Under the pieces are notes generated by a model. It saw only the letters and a list, made by a program, of their open reading frames with translations, searched no databases and was not told where the DNA came from. Positions 1 to 12,330 of a stretch of DNA of 64,000 nt are shown here, one piece after another (position 1 is the stretch's first letter; each line of letters begins with the position of its first letter). A program made the position numbers and the translations under genes. The DNA comes from Lantana camara (Eukaryota > Streptophyta > Magnoliopsida > Lamiales > Verbenaceae). Location: positions 126,715,501-126,779,500 of the forward strand of contig CM074857.1 in the NCBI GenBank assembly GCA_037501455.1. The letters run 5' to 3'.

Positions 1-850
1 CTGGAGGATATAAAATCATATTTTATATTATATTTGTCTAATATCTTATAATCCCATATACTTTAAGTTTCAATATAAATAAATAATAAAAGTGTTTTTT
101 TTTTTTTTTTTTTTTTTTTTTTGTCTATATCCCATTTGAGATTGAGTAATTACAAGTCGTACCTTCTCAGATGAAAAATATTGCATAACTAACTCTTCCA
201 AGTTCAAAAAATTACAAATAAACTCATTCCGGTAGGGTTCCGGCAAAACCATGCGTATGGATTTAGTTTTTGCAGATGAAATATTTGAGCTGTTCATTTT
301 TAGGGTATTTTTCCAAATTACTTTGAAACCGATAAAAAATGTATGAGGTTTTTGGTGGAGTTGAGGTTTAATACGTGCATGAAACGAGATTAAGTGCTAG
401 TGGGATTGTACGATGAATGAATTACAATTTGTTTCATTAGTAGAAATCATGTGTGAAAGAATCAATTTCCCTATAATTAATCTCGGGGTATTTCGAAAAT
501 TGTAGAATGGACAATTTGTTTAATGAAGAGGAAGCTGTTATTGCATTGGAGTTGATTCGGTTTCAAGTTATTAATGTATTGCTGCTAGTTTACTTGATAC
601 TGTGGAGTGGTGTTTTGGATCTTGAATCTAGACGTCGAGTTTATCAGTAGTATAGTTTGTTAGCTAAAAATTTCTCGACTTTCTTAGGCATTTTTAGAAT
701 GATTTTCTCGAATTTTTAGTAGAATCCTCTGTGAAGATGCTTGACATGTCTGAAGAAACTCATCCACAATTTTGCATGCTAATTTCAAATAAGTTCTCTC
801 CAGTAATGGATTTCTGCTTTATAAGTATATCTGGTATCTTTTGGTTACAG
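1..850. other. AT-rich intergenic DNA
   Basis: I see no gene here. A run of 28 T lies at 95-122. The stretch immediately before 851 may be intron of the decayed kinase gene that follows, since the first recognisable exon begins after a CAG acceptor at 848-850. Confidence 0.5.
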
Positions 851-1690
851 GTGAGAATTCTTCACACTCTGGATCACTCAAATGTGCTAGAGTTTTTCTC
901 ATGGTAAGATTTTATTGTCTCTCTTAGTTGGCACAGGATAAGGAAAGTTCTTTCAACATGGATACATATAATCAGTCTTTCTATTAGGCTGATCAAATGC
1001 ATGGTACTTTTCATTGATTATGAGGCTGCTAGACATTGATGATGTCTTTAGTTTAAAATTGGATCTTTTGTTCTTAAACATGTATTATTGTTAACTGGTA
1101 TTGCAAGTACGAAACATCAGCTCATTTGTGGTTAGTTTTGGAGTACTGTGTTGGGGGAGATCTAATGACTTTATTGTAACAGGTGATTTATTTGTTTAAA
1201 CAAGTCATATAAAACATTTTGTTTGAACGCATCAAGATGCTAGTTATCTATTCCATAAAAGATGTTTGTCTAAGTATTTACGACTTTTTGCTAATGGATA
1301 TGCAATTGTTCAACCATGGCTCCTAGATGTGTAATCTGTCCTTCAATGGGATTATGGGAAGAATATCCGTATTTCTTTATAATTTGTTTATATGGCTCCT
1401 GAATTATTCCAAGATGGTTCATGCATACGCTTCTGATTTCTGGGCTCTTGACTGTGTGCTTTATGAGTGCTACACTGGGAGGCCTCAATTTTTCGAGAAG
1501 GAATTCACTCAGTTGGCTAAATCAATTCTTCTAGATGCAACTCCTGCACTTCCTGGAACACCAACACGCCCATTTGTAAATTTGATAAATTCTCTCTTTA
1601 TCAAGGATCCAGGTGAAAGGATACAGTGGTCTGAACTTTGTGACCATGTTTTTTGGAAAACAAAATTTAGGCTCTTTTGGTCAATTTTTT
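851..1690 (+). pseudogene. RUK: RUNKEL/ULK4-like protein kinase fragment
   Basis: Remnant of the kinase domain of a RUNKEL (Fused/ULK4-like) protein, which in Arabidopsis acts at the phragmoplast in cytokinesis. Three blocks are in order. The first (851-903) reads VRILHTLDHSNVLEFFSW and ends at a GTAAGA donor. The second (about 1105-1176) reads YETSAHLWLVLEYCVGGDLM. The third (about 1389-1665) reads YMAPELFQDG, then SDFWALDCVLYECYTGRP and on to the helical end of the kinase lobe. The catalytic-loop exon expected between blocks two and three is not recognisable. At about 1413-1417 two bases appear to be missing after the MAPELFQDG codons, so the reading shifts frame. The second block runs directly into a TAA. 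No N-terminal glycine-loop exon and none of the long repeat region of RUNKEL were found. I read this as a truncated, frameshifted pseudogene. Confidence 0.8.
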
Positions 1691-1758
1691 TTGGATGTAT
1701 CTTGTTGCAATCGAAATCTCAGTTTGTGGAGTGGGTAGTTTGGTATGAATGTCTGTAA

Positions 1759-2339
1759 TCTCAGTTTGTGGACTGGGTAGTTTGATATGAATGTCTGTAA
1801 TTTTTAGGTCAATATTATGAACATGGTTTTTTTAGTATGAATGTAGCTGATAGTTTCAATCGAATCCATCTTTTGTTAAGAAATTATGAATGCCTACGTC
1901 GTTTGGCTGCTTCATTTTGATCTTTGTCATGTGCTTTTTCAGCAGATGGTGTTTTTTTTTTGCTTAACATCATTTTTTATCATCATTTGCGTCTTTTGGT
2001 GTACTAGTGAAGGCCTCAATATTAGTAATAAATTGAGGGGCATATCGATAATTGCCTACTAAACATCCATTATTTGTTGCTCAAAGTAAACAAAAAAATT
2101 AATATACTGCCCAAACATAATTAAAAGTAAACAAGTGTTAATGCCATATAGTGTAACTAATCTAACCCCCAATTTCATGACTTCCCATATCCCTTTTAGA
2201 AAAGTAAACGGGGCCTAAAGGGTAGGTTGTTTTATATTCTCATCTAAGGGGATACAATTTGTAGTTAACCGATTTTCGCAGGGGTACATATGTAAATTAG
2301 TGTAAATAAAAATAATAAAAGATCACCACTTCATATTTA
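1759..2339. other. intergenic DNA
   Basis: A short imperfect duplication (CTCAGTTTGTGGA...GGGTAGTTTG) lies at about 1718-1800, just after the kinase remnant. Nothing else recognisable. Confidence 0.5.
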
Positions 2340-2346
2340 CAATCCG

Positions 2347-2516
2347 AAGCCCAATAGCACTACCATCATATCATGAGGGCTGAGGCCCAACAAAAAATAT
2401 AAATTAATAAAGCCCATTTGTGTTATCAATCCGGCCCAATATCTGATCCGATCCCATTTAACAATAATCTTCATCCTAAACCCTAATCGGAGAAAATCCC
2501 CAAAACCAAAACCCTA
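2347..2516 (+). promoter_or_regulatory. NIP7 promoter: site II motifs and telo-boxes
   Basis: Four site II-type motifs, read on this strand as AGCCCA or GGCCCA, occur at about 2348, 2384, 2411 and 2433. Two telo-boxes (AAACCCTA) lie at 2478-2486 and 2508-2516, within 70 bp of the start codon. This combination is known from promoters of ribosomal-protein and ribosome-biogenesis genes bound by TCP and telo-box factors, which fits the NIP7 gene downstream. Confidence 0.7.
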
Positions 2517-2545
2517 GAGAGAGAACGAGAGAGAGAGAGCGCGCC

Positions 2546-3112
2546 ATGAGACCTCTCGACGAGAACGAGACAACCCTCGTCTTCAACAAGCTCCACAAAT
2601 TCGTTGGCAACAACCTCAAGAACATCGTCTTGGAATCGCAATCTCATGAAGGACCTGATTCGAATCCCGGCCGCTATTGCTTCCGCATGCAGAAGAATCG
2701 AGTGTACTACGTCTCCGAGTCCCTGGTCAAGAGGGCGACCAACGTCAAGCGCGAGAAGCTCGTTTCTCTCGGAACCCAAATCGGTAAATTCACCAAACAC
2801 GGCAAGTTTTTCCTCACGATTCAAAGCTTGAATCTTTTAGCTGCGAATGCTAAGCATAAGGTCTGGCTGAAGCCGACTTCGGAAATGAGCTTCTTGTATG
2901 GGAACAGTGTGTTGAAAGGCGGGGTGGGTAGGATTACGGAGAACATTCAGGTGAATGATGGTGTGGTTGTGTTTTCGATGGCGGATGTGCCGCTGGGATT
3001 TGGGGATGCGGCGAAGAGCACGGTGGATTGCCGGAAAATGGATCCGAATGGGATTGTGGTGCATCGGCATGCTGATATTGGTGAGTATTTGAGGAATGAG
3101 GATGATCTCTAG
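2546..3112 (+). CDS. NIP7: 60S ribosome biogenesis factor NIP7
   Basis: Intact single-exon gene for a 188-residue protein, close to the usual NIP7 length of about 180. NIP7 is a nucleolar factor needed for 27S pre-rRNA processing and 60S subunit assembly. The N-terminal half (about 1-90) has the NIP7 pre-PUA domain, including [19 protein letters not shown] and [11 protein letters not shown]. The C-terminal half (about 95-170) is the RNA-binding PUA domain, with [16 protein letters not shown] and the [16 protein letters not shown] segment. The start is the first ATG after a GA-rich leader, and the protein aligns with the family from its first residue. Site II motifs and telo-boxes lie directly upstream. 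No breaks seen. Confidence 0.95.
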   Translation: MRPLDENETTLVFNKLHKFVGNNLKNIVLESQSHEGPDSNPGRYCFRMQKNRVYYVSESLVKRATNVKREKLVSLGTQIGKFTKHGKFFLTIQSLNLLAANAKHKVWLKPTSEMSFLYGNSVLKGGVGRITENIQVNDGVVVFSMADVPLGFGDAAKSTVDCRKMDPNGIVVHRHADIGEYLRNEDDL

Positions 3113-4355
3113 GTGGGATTTTTGTGGTGTTGGTCAGTTTCTGGGATATTTTGAACTGTAGGTGTATGATCTTAATTTGCTTGGTCAATGTTCTTTACAA
3201 TATATGATAAAGTGTTTCTATTGATGGATATTCAGTTGTTCTTGGCTGCAAGTGTTTGAATTTGTGGAATGTGGAACTTTGATTTATTGTTGTATGATCT
3301 TGGTTTATTAATGAATGTGAATGATATTGTGTACTGTAATTTGGTTGTGAACAACTCATATCTTGTCTCTGATGTGAGTGGTAACTTTCTGCATGTTAGT
3401 TTTTGCTCTGTTGCTGGTAGCATACCGTCATCCGTGGTGGTGAAAATCTGAGTTTTTGGTTGAATTTTGAACTGAAATGGTGTACTAACTATAGTGGTTG
3501 ATGAATTTTAACCCATTATTTTTGTTTATTATTAGAAATGTATCAAATCCTTTACTGTTGTTGCATTAAGATTCGAGCTTTCTATTTTGTACCCGTGATG
3601 GCTTGATCCGTATTCCATTTCATGTTTTGAAATATGGCTGGCTAAAATGTTGTTGGCTGGTACCCTATGATGCACGGGGAAGATGATAACACATGGACAC
3701 CGGTGTATGGGTATGTATTTTTCTTGAAACTTTCACGCAATAAGTATCTAACACAAGTGCCTGACACGGTTTGTTACTGCAAAATCGCATTTTTAAATCT
3801 GTCCCTGCATCAAGATAGTATTTTTAATTGTGTTTGTGCATCCGAGTCTGTTTGATAGTATCATGTTGGTAGTTCAACTTTGAATTGGGTGCCGGAAACT
3901 GATCAGAGTTTAACATATTCGAAATTGGTAAATTCTTGCAACTCTCTGTATTTTCTTTACCAGATTTTGAGTACAGCAACTTTGAGAAGTTATATGGTAT
4001 TCAAAAGTTGTGTCTCATTTTCCTGCCTTCAGTTTTTCATTTAAATTTCTCTATTCGATTTCTTCAACCTTGTCTAGTGTTTGTAACATTGCTTCAAGTT
4101 CAATGTTTGTTTCCCTGGTTATTACAGATGAGAACATTTTTCCATCAATTTACCAGTATCTGAAGTTCAGCCTGTTGTTGTTTAATGTTCCATTTCATTC
4201 TTGAATGTGTTGCGCTCACATTCTTGGCTGCTAAATGAAGAATCATGATTTCTCCTTAAGTTATTATAAATTTAAGGAGATTTTGACACGGTTAAATTTA
4301 TCATGTAATAAGTGTACAATACAATGAATGTAATGCTTAAATTTATGCTCAAATT
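3113..4355. other. NIP7 3' flank, no gene
   Basis: T-rich sequence typical of plant 3' untranslated and intergenic DNA. No open frame here resembles a known protein. Confidence 0.5.
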
Positions 4356-5120
4356 TAGGAGTGTAAACGGATTTTAAACGAATCGCATGTATGATTATCA
4401 TATCCCTATCCGTTTATGAGTTGGACGGATTTGAATAATATTCTCTTTAAGCATATTCGGATAATTTCCTCATTACACGGATACAAGGCAGATTCCGACG
4501 GATATCGAATTTTAATCGTATTTTCAACTCTTCATTTATAACATAAATCGAATTTTAATCGTATTTTCAACTATTTATTTATAGCATAAATTATGTAATA
4601 ATTATATAACGTTAGATGTATGTATTTTAGATAGAGGAAGAAATAATAACTTTGTCTATTTCTATGTATCATACTCATTTTTCTTGATGAATATAAAGAT
4701 ATGGTGTGACTAATTTTTCTTTATGTAATTGATTTGAAATATAATAATTTAATCCATAATAGTAACTTATATTGTTTTATTAAATAGAGAGAAAAATAAT
4801 AATATAACGTACATGTATACACACATATGTGTATGTATATTAATAAAAAATGTGTGTGTTTATATATATATTTATTAATACAACATATTATTTATCGGAT
4901 ACGGATCACAGATAAATTAGATAACGGATCTATTAATGAATTTTTATATGAATTGGATGTTAAATTGAATTGAATGTGTGGTTACTATATCCTTATCCGT
5001 TTATTATTTAGATGCCACGTATAATATCTTCTTTAAATGAATTTAGATAATATCCTTTTTCAACGAATTCGAATGCAAACGGATATCAAATTTTCGGATA
5101 TCGCCTCACTCATTTACCAC
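4356..5120. mobile_element. non-autonomous DNA transposon remnant
   Basis: Both ends carry inverted, degenerate motifs rich in ATCCGTTTA/TAAACGGAT. The left end reads TAGGAGTGTAAACGGAT; the right end, read inward on the minus strand, begins GTGGTAAATGAGTGAGGCG. The interior is AT-rich with tandem TCGAATTTTAATCGTATTTTC copies near 4506-4575. There is no coding capacity. A hAT-like origin is inferred from the style of the ends, and the limits are approximate. Confidence 0.45.
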
Positions 5121-8100
5121 GTAATAAGTTACAATGCGATCAAATGTCCAGTTTGAATAGTTCATCACTTAGAAATTAGAATTCTATCTTTAAAGTTAGT
5201 TAGAAGTAACTACAAAACTGGCCCAACATATCAAAATAATAAATTGAATTACAAAACAGGCCCAACGTATCAAAATAATAATAAGATTATGTGCCTTCCT
5301 TTATTTTCTGATAAGATTAAGAAAGAGGTTTACCAAAAAAAAATAACAAAAAAATAATATAAAAAATAAAAAATGAATAATGATGCTAAACTCCACAATA
5401 AAAAGAAGGAATAAAGTTGTCCCATCGTAAAATTTACGTATTCGAATTCTCATGCATAATTTGATACATTCATCAAGTCATTATCGGGGGGGATTAGGGT
5501 CATCATCTTCGAGAATTAAAATTCTTGTTATGTTTTGTGTTTTTGGAATGGAATAATTCAAAGTATTTGGTAACTTTATTCTAAAATTCCATTTAATTGA
5601 TCTAATTCCCTTGATAATGTAATATAAAGTAGAGCATAAACCCAATCATAGAAAATTAATCATTCCTTTTTATATTTTTCTATCTTTAATATTCCCTTTA
5701 TGGCCAAACATATCATATGACTTTTAATTATATATTTTATTAAAAAAATATATATATTAGCATAAGGTTGGGGGAAGGGAAATTTTAATCAGTCACTAAT
5801 AAACATATATATACCTTTGAAAAATGCTCACTTTTTGCATGCCAATTAGGTTTAGGGTTCGCGGTTCTTGCTAATATTGGAGAATAAGTTCAAGAGGGAC
5901 CATTGGTAATTAATGGCTTTAATTGTATTTCTTGATTTGTTCTCTGATTAATGTTATTTATAATATTTGGTTTTCTTGATTTGTTTTCCCTTGTGTTTTA
6001 TGTTCGTAACATATCGATAAGAATGCATCGATCAATTTTTAAGGATAAAACGATCATTTTTAAAAAAGAATATATGTGACTAAAGCATTGCTTTTGAAAA
6101 AAAAAAATATATATTTTATTATTGTCTTTTGCTTTGTTATTTCAGTTTCTAGAATTGATATTGACTTAATTTAGTGGGCGACTAATTATTATTTTGCGTG
6201 TTTCCTACCTCTCCTTAAGTTAAACTTGACCAATTCAAAATCTTTCCACACATTTCTGTGTACTCGAAAAACCTATCGTACGCATCACGATATACATGAT
6301 AGATACAATCAATAACAACCGTAACAAGTATATTGGTGAGATAGTAACGAATATATAAGAATCGAAAATTTCCTGATCAGCTCAAATTTATGTAAAAAAT
6401 ATGTTTAGTAGTCTATATAAAACTATTAAACATCGTCAATGGATGCTCCATCTTATAAACCTTTAGCATAATTTCCAAGCTAATAACAAATAAACTACAC
6501 CTTTTTATTACTTATAGGAAAGAGACATGGATTGAGAATCAATTGATGCTTTACCAATTAGTCTCTTGTATAACCCAAAGAATGTTCTCAAAAAGAAATG
6601 TGGACATTTCCCTCTATCTTTCTCTTTGGAAAATGGAAACAAATTTATCAAATTAGATCTCCCACACAATATTCTTAACATCATAGGTAAAAAGAACTTA
6701 CTATTTATCATATTTGGAATATATACTAATTAAATTAAAATATTCACTCACGTATCCATATTCATTATTAGGTAATTGTAGCTCAAACTTAATTTGGTCG
6801 AAACGATTATAATAAAGAGAAAAGTGATTACAATTGTCGTGTGATTGGTGAAAATTTTAGATAAAGTAATCAATTATATAATAAGTATAATACACTTATT
6901 ATTATGATTGGTTAAATTCGACCGTTGACTAAATCGAATTTGAGCTAGAATTTTCCTTTTTACATAAGGTGAATTCATGCACCATATATGCTATATACAT
7001 AATCATTTATTTCCGCTGGTACACGACTTTGATTAAGACCTATGAATAGGGGTTTTTGGGTTTTTGATTTTTAATTTCAGCGATGTATTTCATCTTGTAT
7101 TTCACTCACATATACATCAAATATATTAATAAGCGGTTGAGATTACAAAAGAGAATCTTTTGTTTTTATTTATATTACGATTGTCCTCTTAATTTCCATC
7201 ATCTATCAATATATATGATATATATATATATATATAACTAAAAAAAAAAAGAAAAATGCAAAACTGAGCGAGGAGATTCAAACCAAGAGTCCCAAAAATG
7301 AGGCTTTATAAGCTTATACAAATGTTTACTTTCTTGGTTTATTATCTAGTTGGATTTAATATGATCATATTAAAATTTTGTTAAATACCCAATTTAATTT
7401 GTTTATTATAATAGATTATCCTAGTTAATTAAAAACTTCTTTTTAGAGTTGTTAAATAACATAGTATATTCTTATATTTTCTTGGGCTTTGTCAATAACA
7501 TAGGGCTCTTACAATATTTTAGTAAACATAGAAATTGATGTGTTAAATAACTAATACATCTATTTCTAATAAAGTAAACTATAAGTGAAAATTAAAAAAT
7601 ATATTTTCTATTTCTGGCTCCACCTAATTAATTTCTCATTCAAAGTTTCCAAGTTTGATGTAACATAACTTAAAAGCATGTTGGATAAAGTGTTTAGGGT
7701 TTGATTACAACACATTATGTTAATTTCTATATATCCTAAATTTTGAGAGGAAAAAAAAAAGAATTTTCTTTATGTGAGAAAACCAAGAGACATGAATGAA
7801 CATAGTGAAGTTGATGTGGCAGCATAAAGTGGCGTAGAGAGGATTTGAGAATTTCCACGTGGCCACAATTATATTGCAGAATAATATCCATATATAATAA
7901 AGGTTTTCCAAACCGAAAAAGATTCTAAATGAATATTATTCATTATAGAGGAAATGCCTAATAATAATTCCAAACTTTGAAAAAATATATATAGCACCAT
8001 TAATTTGAAATAAGAATAATAAAGTTTTGTAAATTTTAATATTAACCTGGTTCGACCAAATCGATATAATAAGAAGACATATGTTTATACTTGTGAAAAA

Positions 8101-8466
8101 TTTAGAAAAAGTGTTGATTGAATCCGATCGAGCCAGGCTCGAGTAAATTATTATTATTATTATTAAAGCATACTTGCAATTCATTGTTATAAAATAGTCA
8201 CATAATAATTTATATTACTCAATTACATGTGTTAAATGTATTAATAGACGATCGGGATTAGGAAAAAAATAATAATTATAATATAAAAAGATTTAAAAGA
8301 TCTTTTTGCTTATTTTAACTGTCTATTAATACACTTAAACACATGTCTGTCAGTAAAATAAAAGATGGACCACAATCTTAAAATGAGAGATCCCATGAGT
8401 GGAGAGTGTTAAAAACAAATTCATCCTTTATGAAATATCAAAGATTCAAAATTTAAATCTGATCTA
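5121..8466. other. gene-poor AT-rich stretch
   Basis: No protein gene is recognisable. It holds an AT dinucleotide run (about 7211-7236), short A-tracts, and members of a dispersed motif family related to GATTCGACTAAATCGATATAA at about 6780-6955 and 8045-8140. The open frames are short and show no family motifs. Confidence 0.45.
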
Positions 8467-9001
8467 CTTTTTGAAACCTGGGTCGATTAGGCTAGTCGGA
8501 CCGATTCGACCGATGATCAATCGCCAGTCCGGTCCGATTGACCACCCCAAAACCAGTTGCCTCACGGACCAATCTGGCCCTCTAAGAATTGGTGTTGAAC
8601 CGAATGGACTGGTAAGCAGGCCGAATGGTCCGAATTTTTTTATTTTTTTATAAATTTAAAAGTATGATATTGTTGAATCAATTTTTTATTTATATTGTTA
8701 ATTTGCTAAGATGTTGATTATTTTTCTATTTAGTTAAATATTTTATTATGTTCGTAGATTTATGATTTGAAATTTTATTATTAAAGATGTTATTTGAAGA
8801 TTAATAAGAAATTGAAAATGATTTAAAATTATATCTATTTTTTATGTAATTAGATCATTTGATTATTTTTAATTCAAATTTATAATATATATAATTATTA
8901 CATAATTATGATGTCATACCAATTCGATCGATCGATCGAACCAATCGAACCAATAACCAATAAGACTTTCTATTGTGACGACCAATCCGAGTCTTAAAAC
9001 A
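8467..9001. mobile_element. MITE-like element with degenerate terminal repeats
   Basis: The left end (TTTTTGAAACCTGGGTCGA) and the right end read on the minus strand (TGTTTTAAGACTCGGATTG) form imperfect terminal inverted repeats. The subterminal parts are rich in GGTCCGATT / AATCGGACC and GATCGATCGATCGA; the middle is AT-rich and non-coding. The class is uncertain. Confidence 0.5.
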
Positions 9002-9396
9002 TAGAATCTGATTGTATAGCAATTTTAATTCTCTTAACCATCCAATTGTCTCACACTCTGAGATATTTATAATTCAACAAGAGAACCTATAATTACACGA
9101 TTAAAGATAGATAGTCACATTCTAAATAAAAAAGAATATGATCATGCCATGAGACATGATAGTAGAACCGTAGAAGTTTCATCATTCACGTATTCTACAT
9201 GACGTAGGCACACACGTACATACATATGTATATCAACATACACTTTGCGTATGAATATGTACTTATAAAGCTGCTTTTGCTTGAGAAAGTGATTAATTAA
9301 CTTATTCCTTTAGTTGATTTCTCGTACCACTCATCATGTCTCAAGTCTTTAGCATCTATATAAAGAGGTTTTCTTTGAATAGTATCCATAAGTTGA

Positions 9397-9775
9397 AAAA
9401 ATTCCCTTTAACTCACCACTTTCAAAAATGTTCTCGTTTGCTCCCCAAATGACAGGTCAAATTCCCTTTAACTCCCCATTGTTGTATAAAAACTCAAGAA
9501 TCGCGTACCCAAATTCCCAAATCACGTAACTAAATTCCCAAATGATGTATAAATCCCCAAATGATGTATTTGGGGGGCAAATACATCATTTGGAGATTTA
9601 GTTACGTGATTTGGGGATTTGGGTACGCGATTCTTGAGTTTTTATACAAAATGCAAAAAAATTGGTAGTAAAAAGGAAGTTTGATTTTTATCTGAGGAGT
9701 TCAGAGGAACATTTTTTAAAGTAGGGAGTAAAGAGGAATTTGAGTTTCGATTGGGAAGTTTTCGGGAATTTTCCG
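9397..9775. repeat. foldback element with long hairpin core
   Basis: The core (about 9483-9650) is an inverted repeat in which TATAAAAACTCAAGAATCGC on the left is mirrored on the right, centred near 9567-9575. The left arm has one extra AAATGATGTAT unit. Outside the core the arms continue with poorer pairing: AATTCCCTTTAACTC on the left, and on the right TTCCTCTTTACTCCC when read in reverse. It belongs to the same style of element as 28152-28515. Confidence 0.7.
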
Positions 9776-11537
9776 CTATATAAATTATGAGACAATAAAT
9801 AAATAAATATTTAACTGAAACTGGAATTGTGGAAAAATGTTCCAAGAACTTGAAATATTTCTATCAATTTTTGATAATTTTCTTTTTATTTAAAATTATT
9901 TTTCGATACGTACAAACATTTAAATTACGGATTCGTGAATTAAAGTGTAAGATAGAGGGTGGGAAGGGTTGAAACAGTCAATCTTGAGGGGCTTTGGTCA
10001 ATTCTACTAGAAAGCTAAGTGAAGATGGTCTCGCAATTGGAATTTAGAATCCCTTTTTCTATTTTATAGGGAAAAAAGGGGAAAAAAAAAAAGAAAAAAG
10101 GAAAAGAAAACATCCCATGCCTCCCAAATTCCTGATATTTGAATCATCCCACCATTCACACATGCACTTCATCTTGAGAAGAAGCCCTGTATTTTTCCAC
10201 TCAAACTTTTTACAAATTATGCGCACAAGATTCTGGATAATTCTATGCAATCCATTTCTATATATATATGTCATCTTGAGATATATAATGTGTATTATAC
10301 CGTCAAGAAATGTCTCTTCAGTTCTAGGATTCTACCTCTACCCAGATATATAGAGTTCTAAACTTCTAATGCATAAACACACTCCTAAAATATTAGTTTA
10401 TCGTGTCTTGTCGGATGTCGTATCTGACACTCTTCATGGTGAAAATTGAAGATCGCCGTATTTGTTTCTTGTCATGACCATATCACTATATCCGTATTTG
10501 TGCATCATTGATACAGAGATACAAACATAGAAGGCATAACAATTATCTTGGATAAGTTCTGCAAGAATTCTATCATTCCCTAGATTACTTAATTTTCTAG
10601 AATTCAAATTAATTCTATTCTTCCACACTTGCTAAGAAAAACGTATTATATTATTTAATATTTCAATGTAATTTATATTCTTTTCAAACAGCTTTGATCA
10701 TATCATAAAACTCTCATGCAATATGAGACGACAATGATGAAATATTGTCTGTCCTTTGAGATTTCGTGATGGCAACCCTAAATCAAATCCAGTCATCTTT
10801 TTTCTTGGAAAAATATATATATAATTAATTTGTTGGCTAATTAAATAAATTAAAAACATAAATTAAAGTCGTTTTCTTTGGGCCTTTTTCTCTGGAAAAG
10901 TCTGATGAAGATTTCTCCAAGAATTTGCAAAATATATTCCCCCCATATGGGGTGGGGTTTGAAGAGAATCGCATAAAGAGGTTGGATTCTTCTCAATCCA
11001 ATATCACACATTTTGTTATCTCAAAAATAAATAAACTCCAACCAAACGAATTAAGACGTACATTCAAGAATTCGATAGTATTGATCGACAACAGTTGTAC
11101 ATGCATGTAATTCGTTATGTCGACATAACTTTCACTGTTTCCACGTTTTAAATTTGGGGGAATTTGCATCTATAATTAATCCCTAATTTAGTGCAAAAAC
11201 ATTCGTTATCAACATTAGAAAACTTCAATGACACTTCTACCCGATGAATATTTATGCAAAAACAATGAAAATACGAGGTATTGTATCATAAATTTTCGTA
11301 CCTGTGGAACTTTTTTATGAACTCACTAAACCTCGGGTATAGTAGATGTAATTTGCCCTTAGATTCGACCAACCGCGCTTCGACATGCGGGACCCATGAG
11401 GTATATATCCTTAGGGTTTGTCCTTGACCAAGTTATCCCTCCCCAAACAATATGCCTCAAAGCAACCTTAAAAGCTATAAACATACTATACATTGTATTA
11501 TTCATATCATATCAAAACCCTCTCTAAAAGCCACCCC
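9776..11537. other. intergenic DNA upstream of first FPF1-like gene
   Basis: Contains one member of the dispersed family related to GGACACGATACGA (about 10385-10440) and a purine-rich A/G tract (10071-10107). No gene recognised. Confidence 0.45.
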
Positions 11538-11547
11538 TATATAAACT
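11538..11547 (+). promoter_or_regulatory. TATA box of FPF1-like gene 1
   Basis: CTATATAAAC lies 120 bp before the start codon, which gives a leader of roughly 90-100 nt. This copy does not share the upstream block found before copies 2 to 5. Confidence 0.6.
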
Positions 11548-11667
11548 CATGCACCACATGATGCTTTCAAGCACTCCATACCAAAAAGGGGTCATCAAGA
11601 AACTCACTAAAATCTCCCATATACATCTCTTTCATATCCACCATTATAAACACTAAACACACACATA

Positions 11668-11964
11668 ATGTCTGGTGTGTGGGTGTTCAAGAACGGCGTC
11701 GTTCGCCTCGTGGAGAACCCCCAGAGGAAACAGCTAATCCACACACCGTCAAACGAGATCATTACGTCGTACGCAGTCTTGGAGAGGAAGCTGCTGTCCC
11801 TTGGTTGGGAGAGGTACTATGATGAACCTGATCTGCTGCAGTACCATAAGAGGTCCACAGTTCACCTCATTTCACTACCGAAGGATTTCAACAAGTTCAA
11901 GTCCATTCATATGTATGATATTGTTGTCAAGAACAGGAACGAATTTGAAGTTAGGGATATGTAA
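11668..11964 (+). CDS. FPF1: flowering-promoting factor 1-like protein, copy 1
   Basis: Intact intronless gene for 98 residues. The FPF1 family is plant-specific; Arabidopsis FPF1 and its FLP paralogues promote flowering and are linked to gibberellin response, and the biochemical activity is unknown. The whole family signature is present: [18 protein letters not shown] at the start, the [20 protein letters not shown] block in the middle, then [20 protein letters not shown] and [16 protein letters not shown] at the end. Arabidopsis FPF1 is about 110 residues; this copy is shorter because the linker after ENP is reduced to a few residues. It is the first of five copies on the same strand and the only one lacking both the shared promoter block and any U2 remnant nearby. 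Confidence 0.95.
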   Translation: MSGVWVFKNGVVRLVENPQRKQLIHTPSNEIITSYAVLERKLLSLGWERYYDEPDLLQYHKRSTVHLISLPKDFNKFKSIHMYDIVVKNRNEFEVRDM

Positions 11965-12224
11965 ATGCATGATTTGGGTGTTGAATTACATAAGTTTGAG
12001 TGTTTCTTGATTTTTCCTTTCCTTTTTCTTGGGTGGGTGGGTGATCATGGTACATAGAATGAATGTAAAAGAAAGGGGAAAGTTAAGGCTGTTGAGTGCT
12101 TATGTTCTTGCAGATTGTGTAAATTGGTAAATGGGAAATTCTATGTTTGTGTGTGGTGAAGAATGCAAATTAAAATTGCACATATGTATCTAGTCTTGCA
12201 AGAATTATGGTATGATTTTTCTTT

Positions 12225-12330
12225 TCATTTGCCAATTAGGCCCACAAATTGTTAGAGAAATTCGAACCCGGGTCATTACCTTCGAGAAAGAACCCTCGAA
12301 CCACTTGAACCAACCCTGTTGGTTTCGATT
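12225..12330 (-). mobile_element. tRNA-derived SINE remnant
   Basis: Read on the minus strand, GGTTGGTTCAAGTGGTTCG (12298-12316) resembles a Pol III box A region. GGGTTCGAATTTC (12257-12269) resembles box B. The spacing of about 35 bp and the order fit plant tRNA-derived SINEs. No clear tail or target duplication was seen. Confidence 0.5.

Noticed and set aside
2837..3188. Minus-strand open frames opposite NIP7
   Set aside because: They mirror the codon structure of the intact NIP7 gene and show no family motif.
6508..6711. 67-codon minus-strand frame containing FFLPMMLRILCGRSN
   Set aside because: Considered as a retroelement fragment; no conserved motif of gag, pol or transposase could be identified.
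8399..8653. 84-codon open frame with GPIRPM and GPIDHPK repeats
   Set aside because: It reads through the repeated subterminal region of a MITE-like element; the apparent protein repeats reflect DNA repeats.
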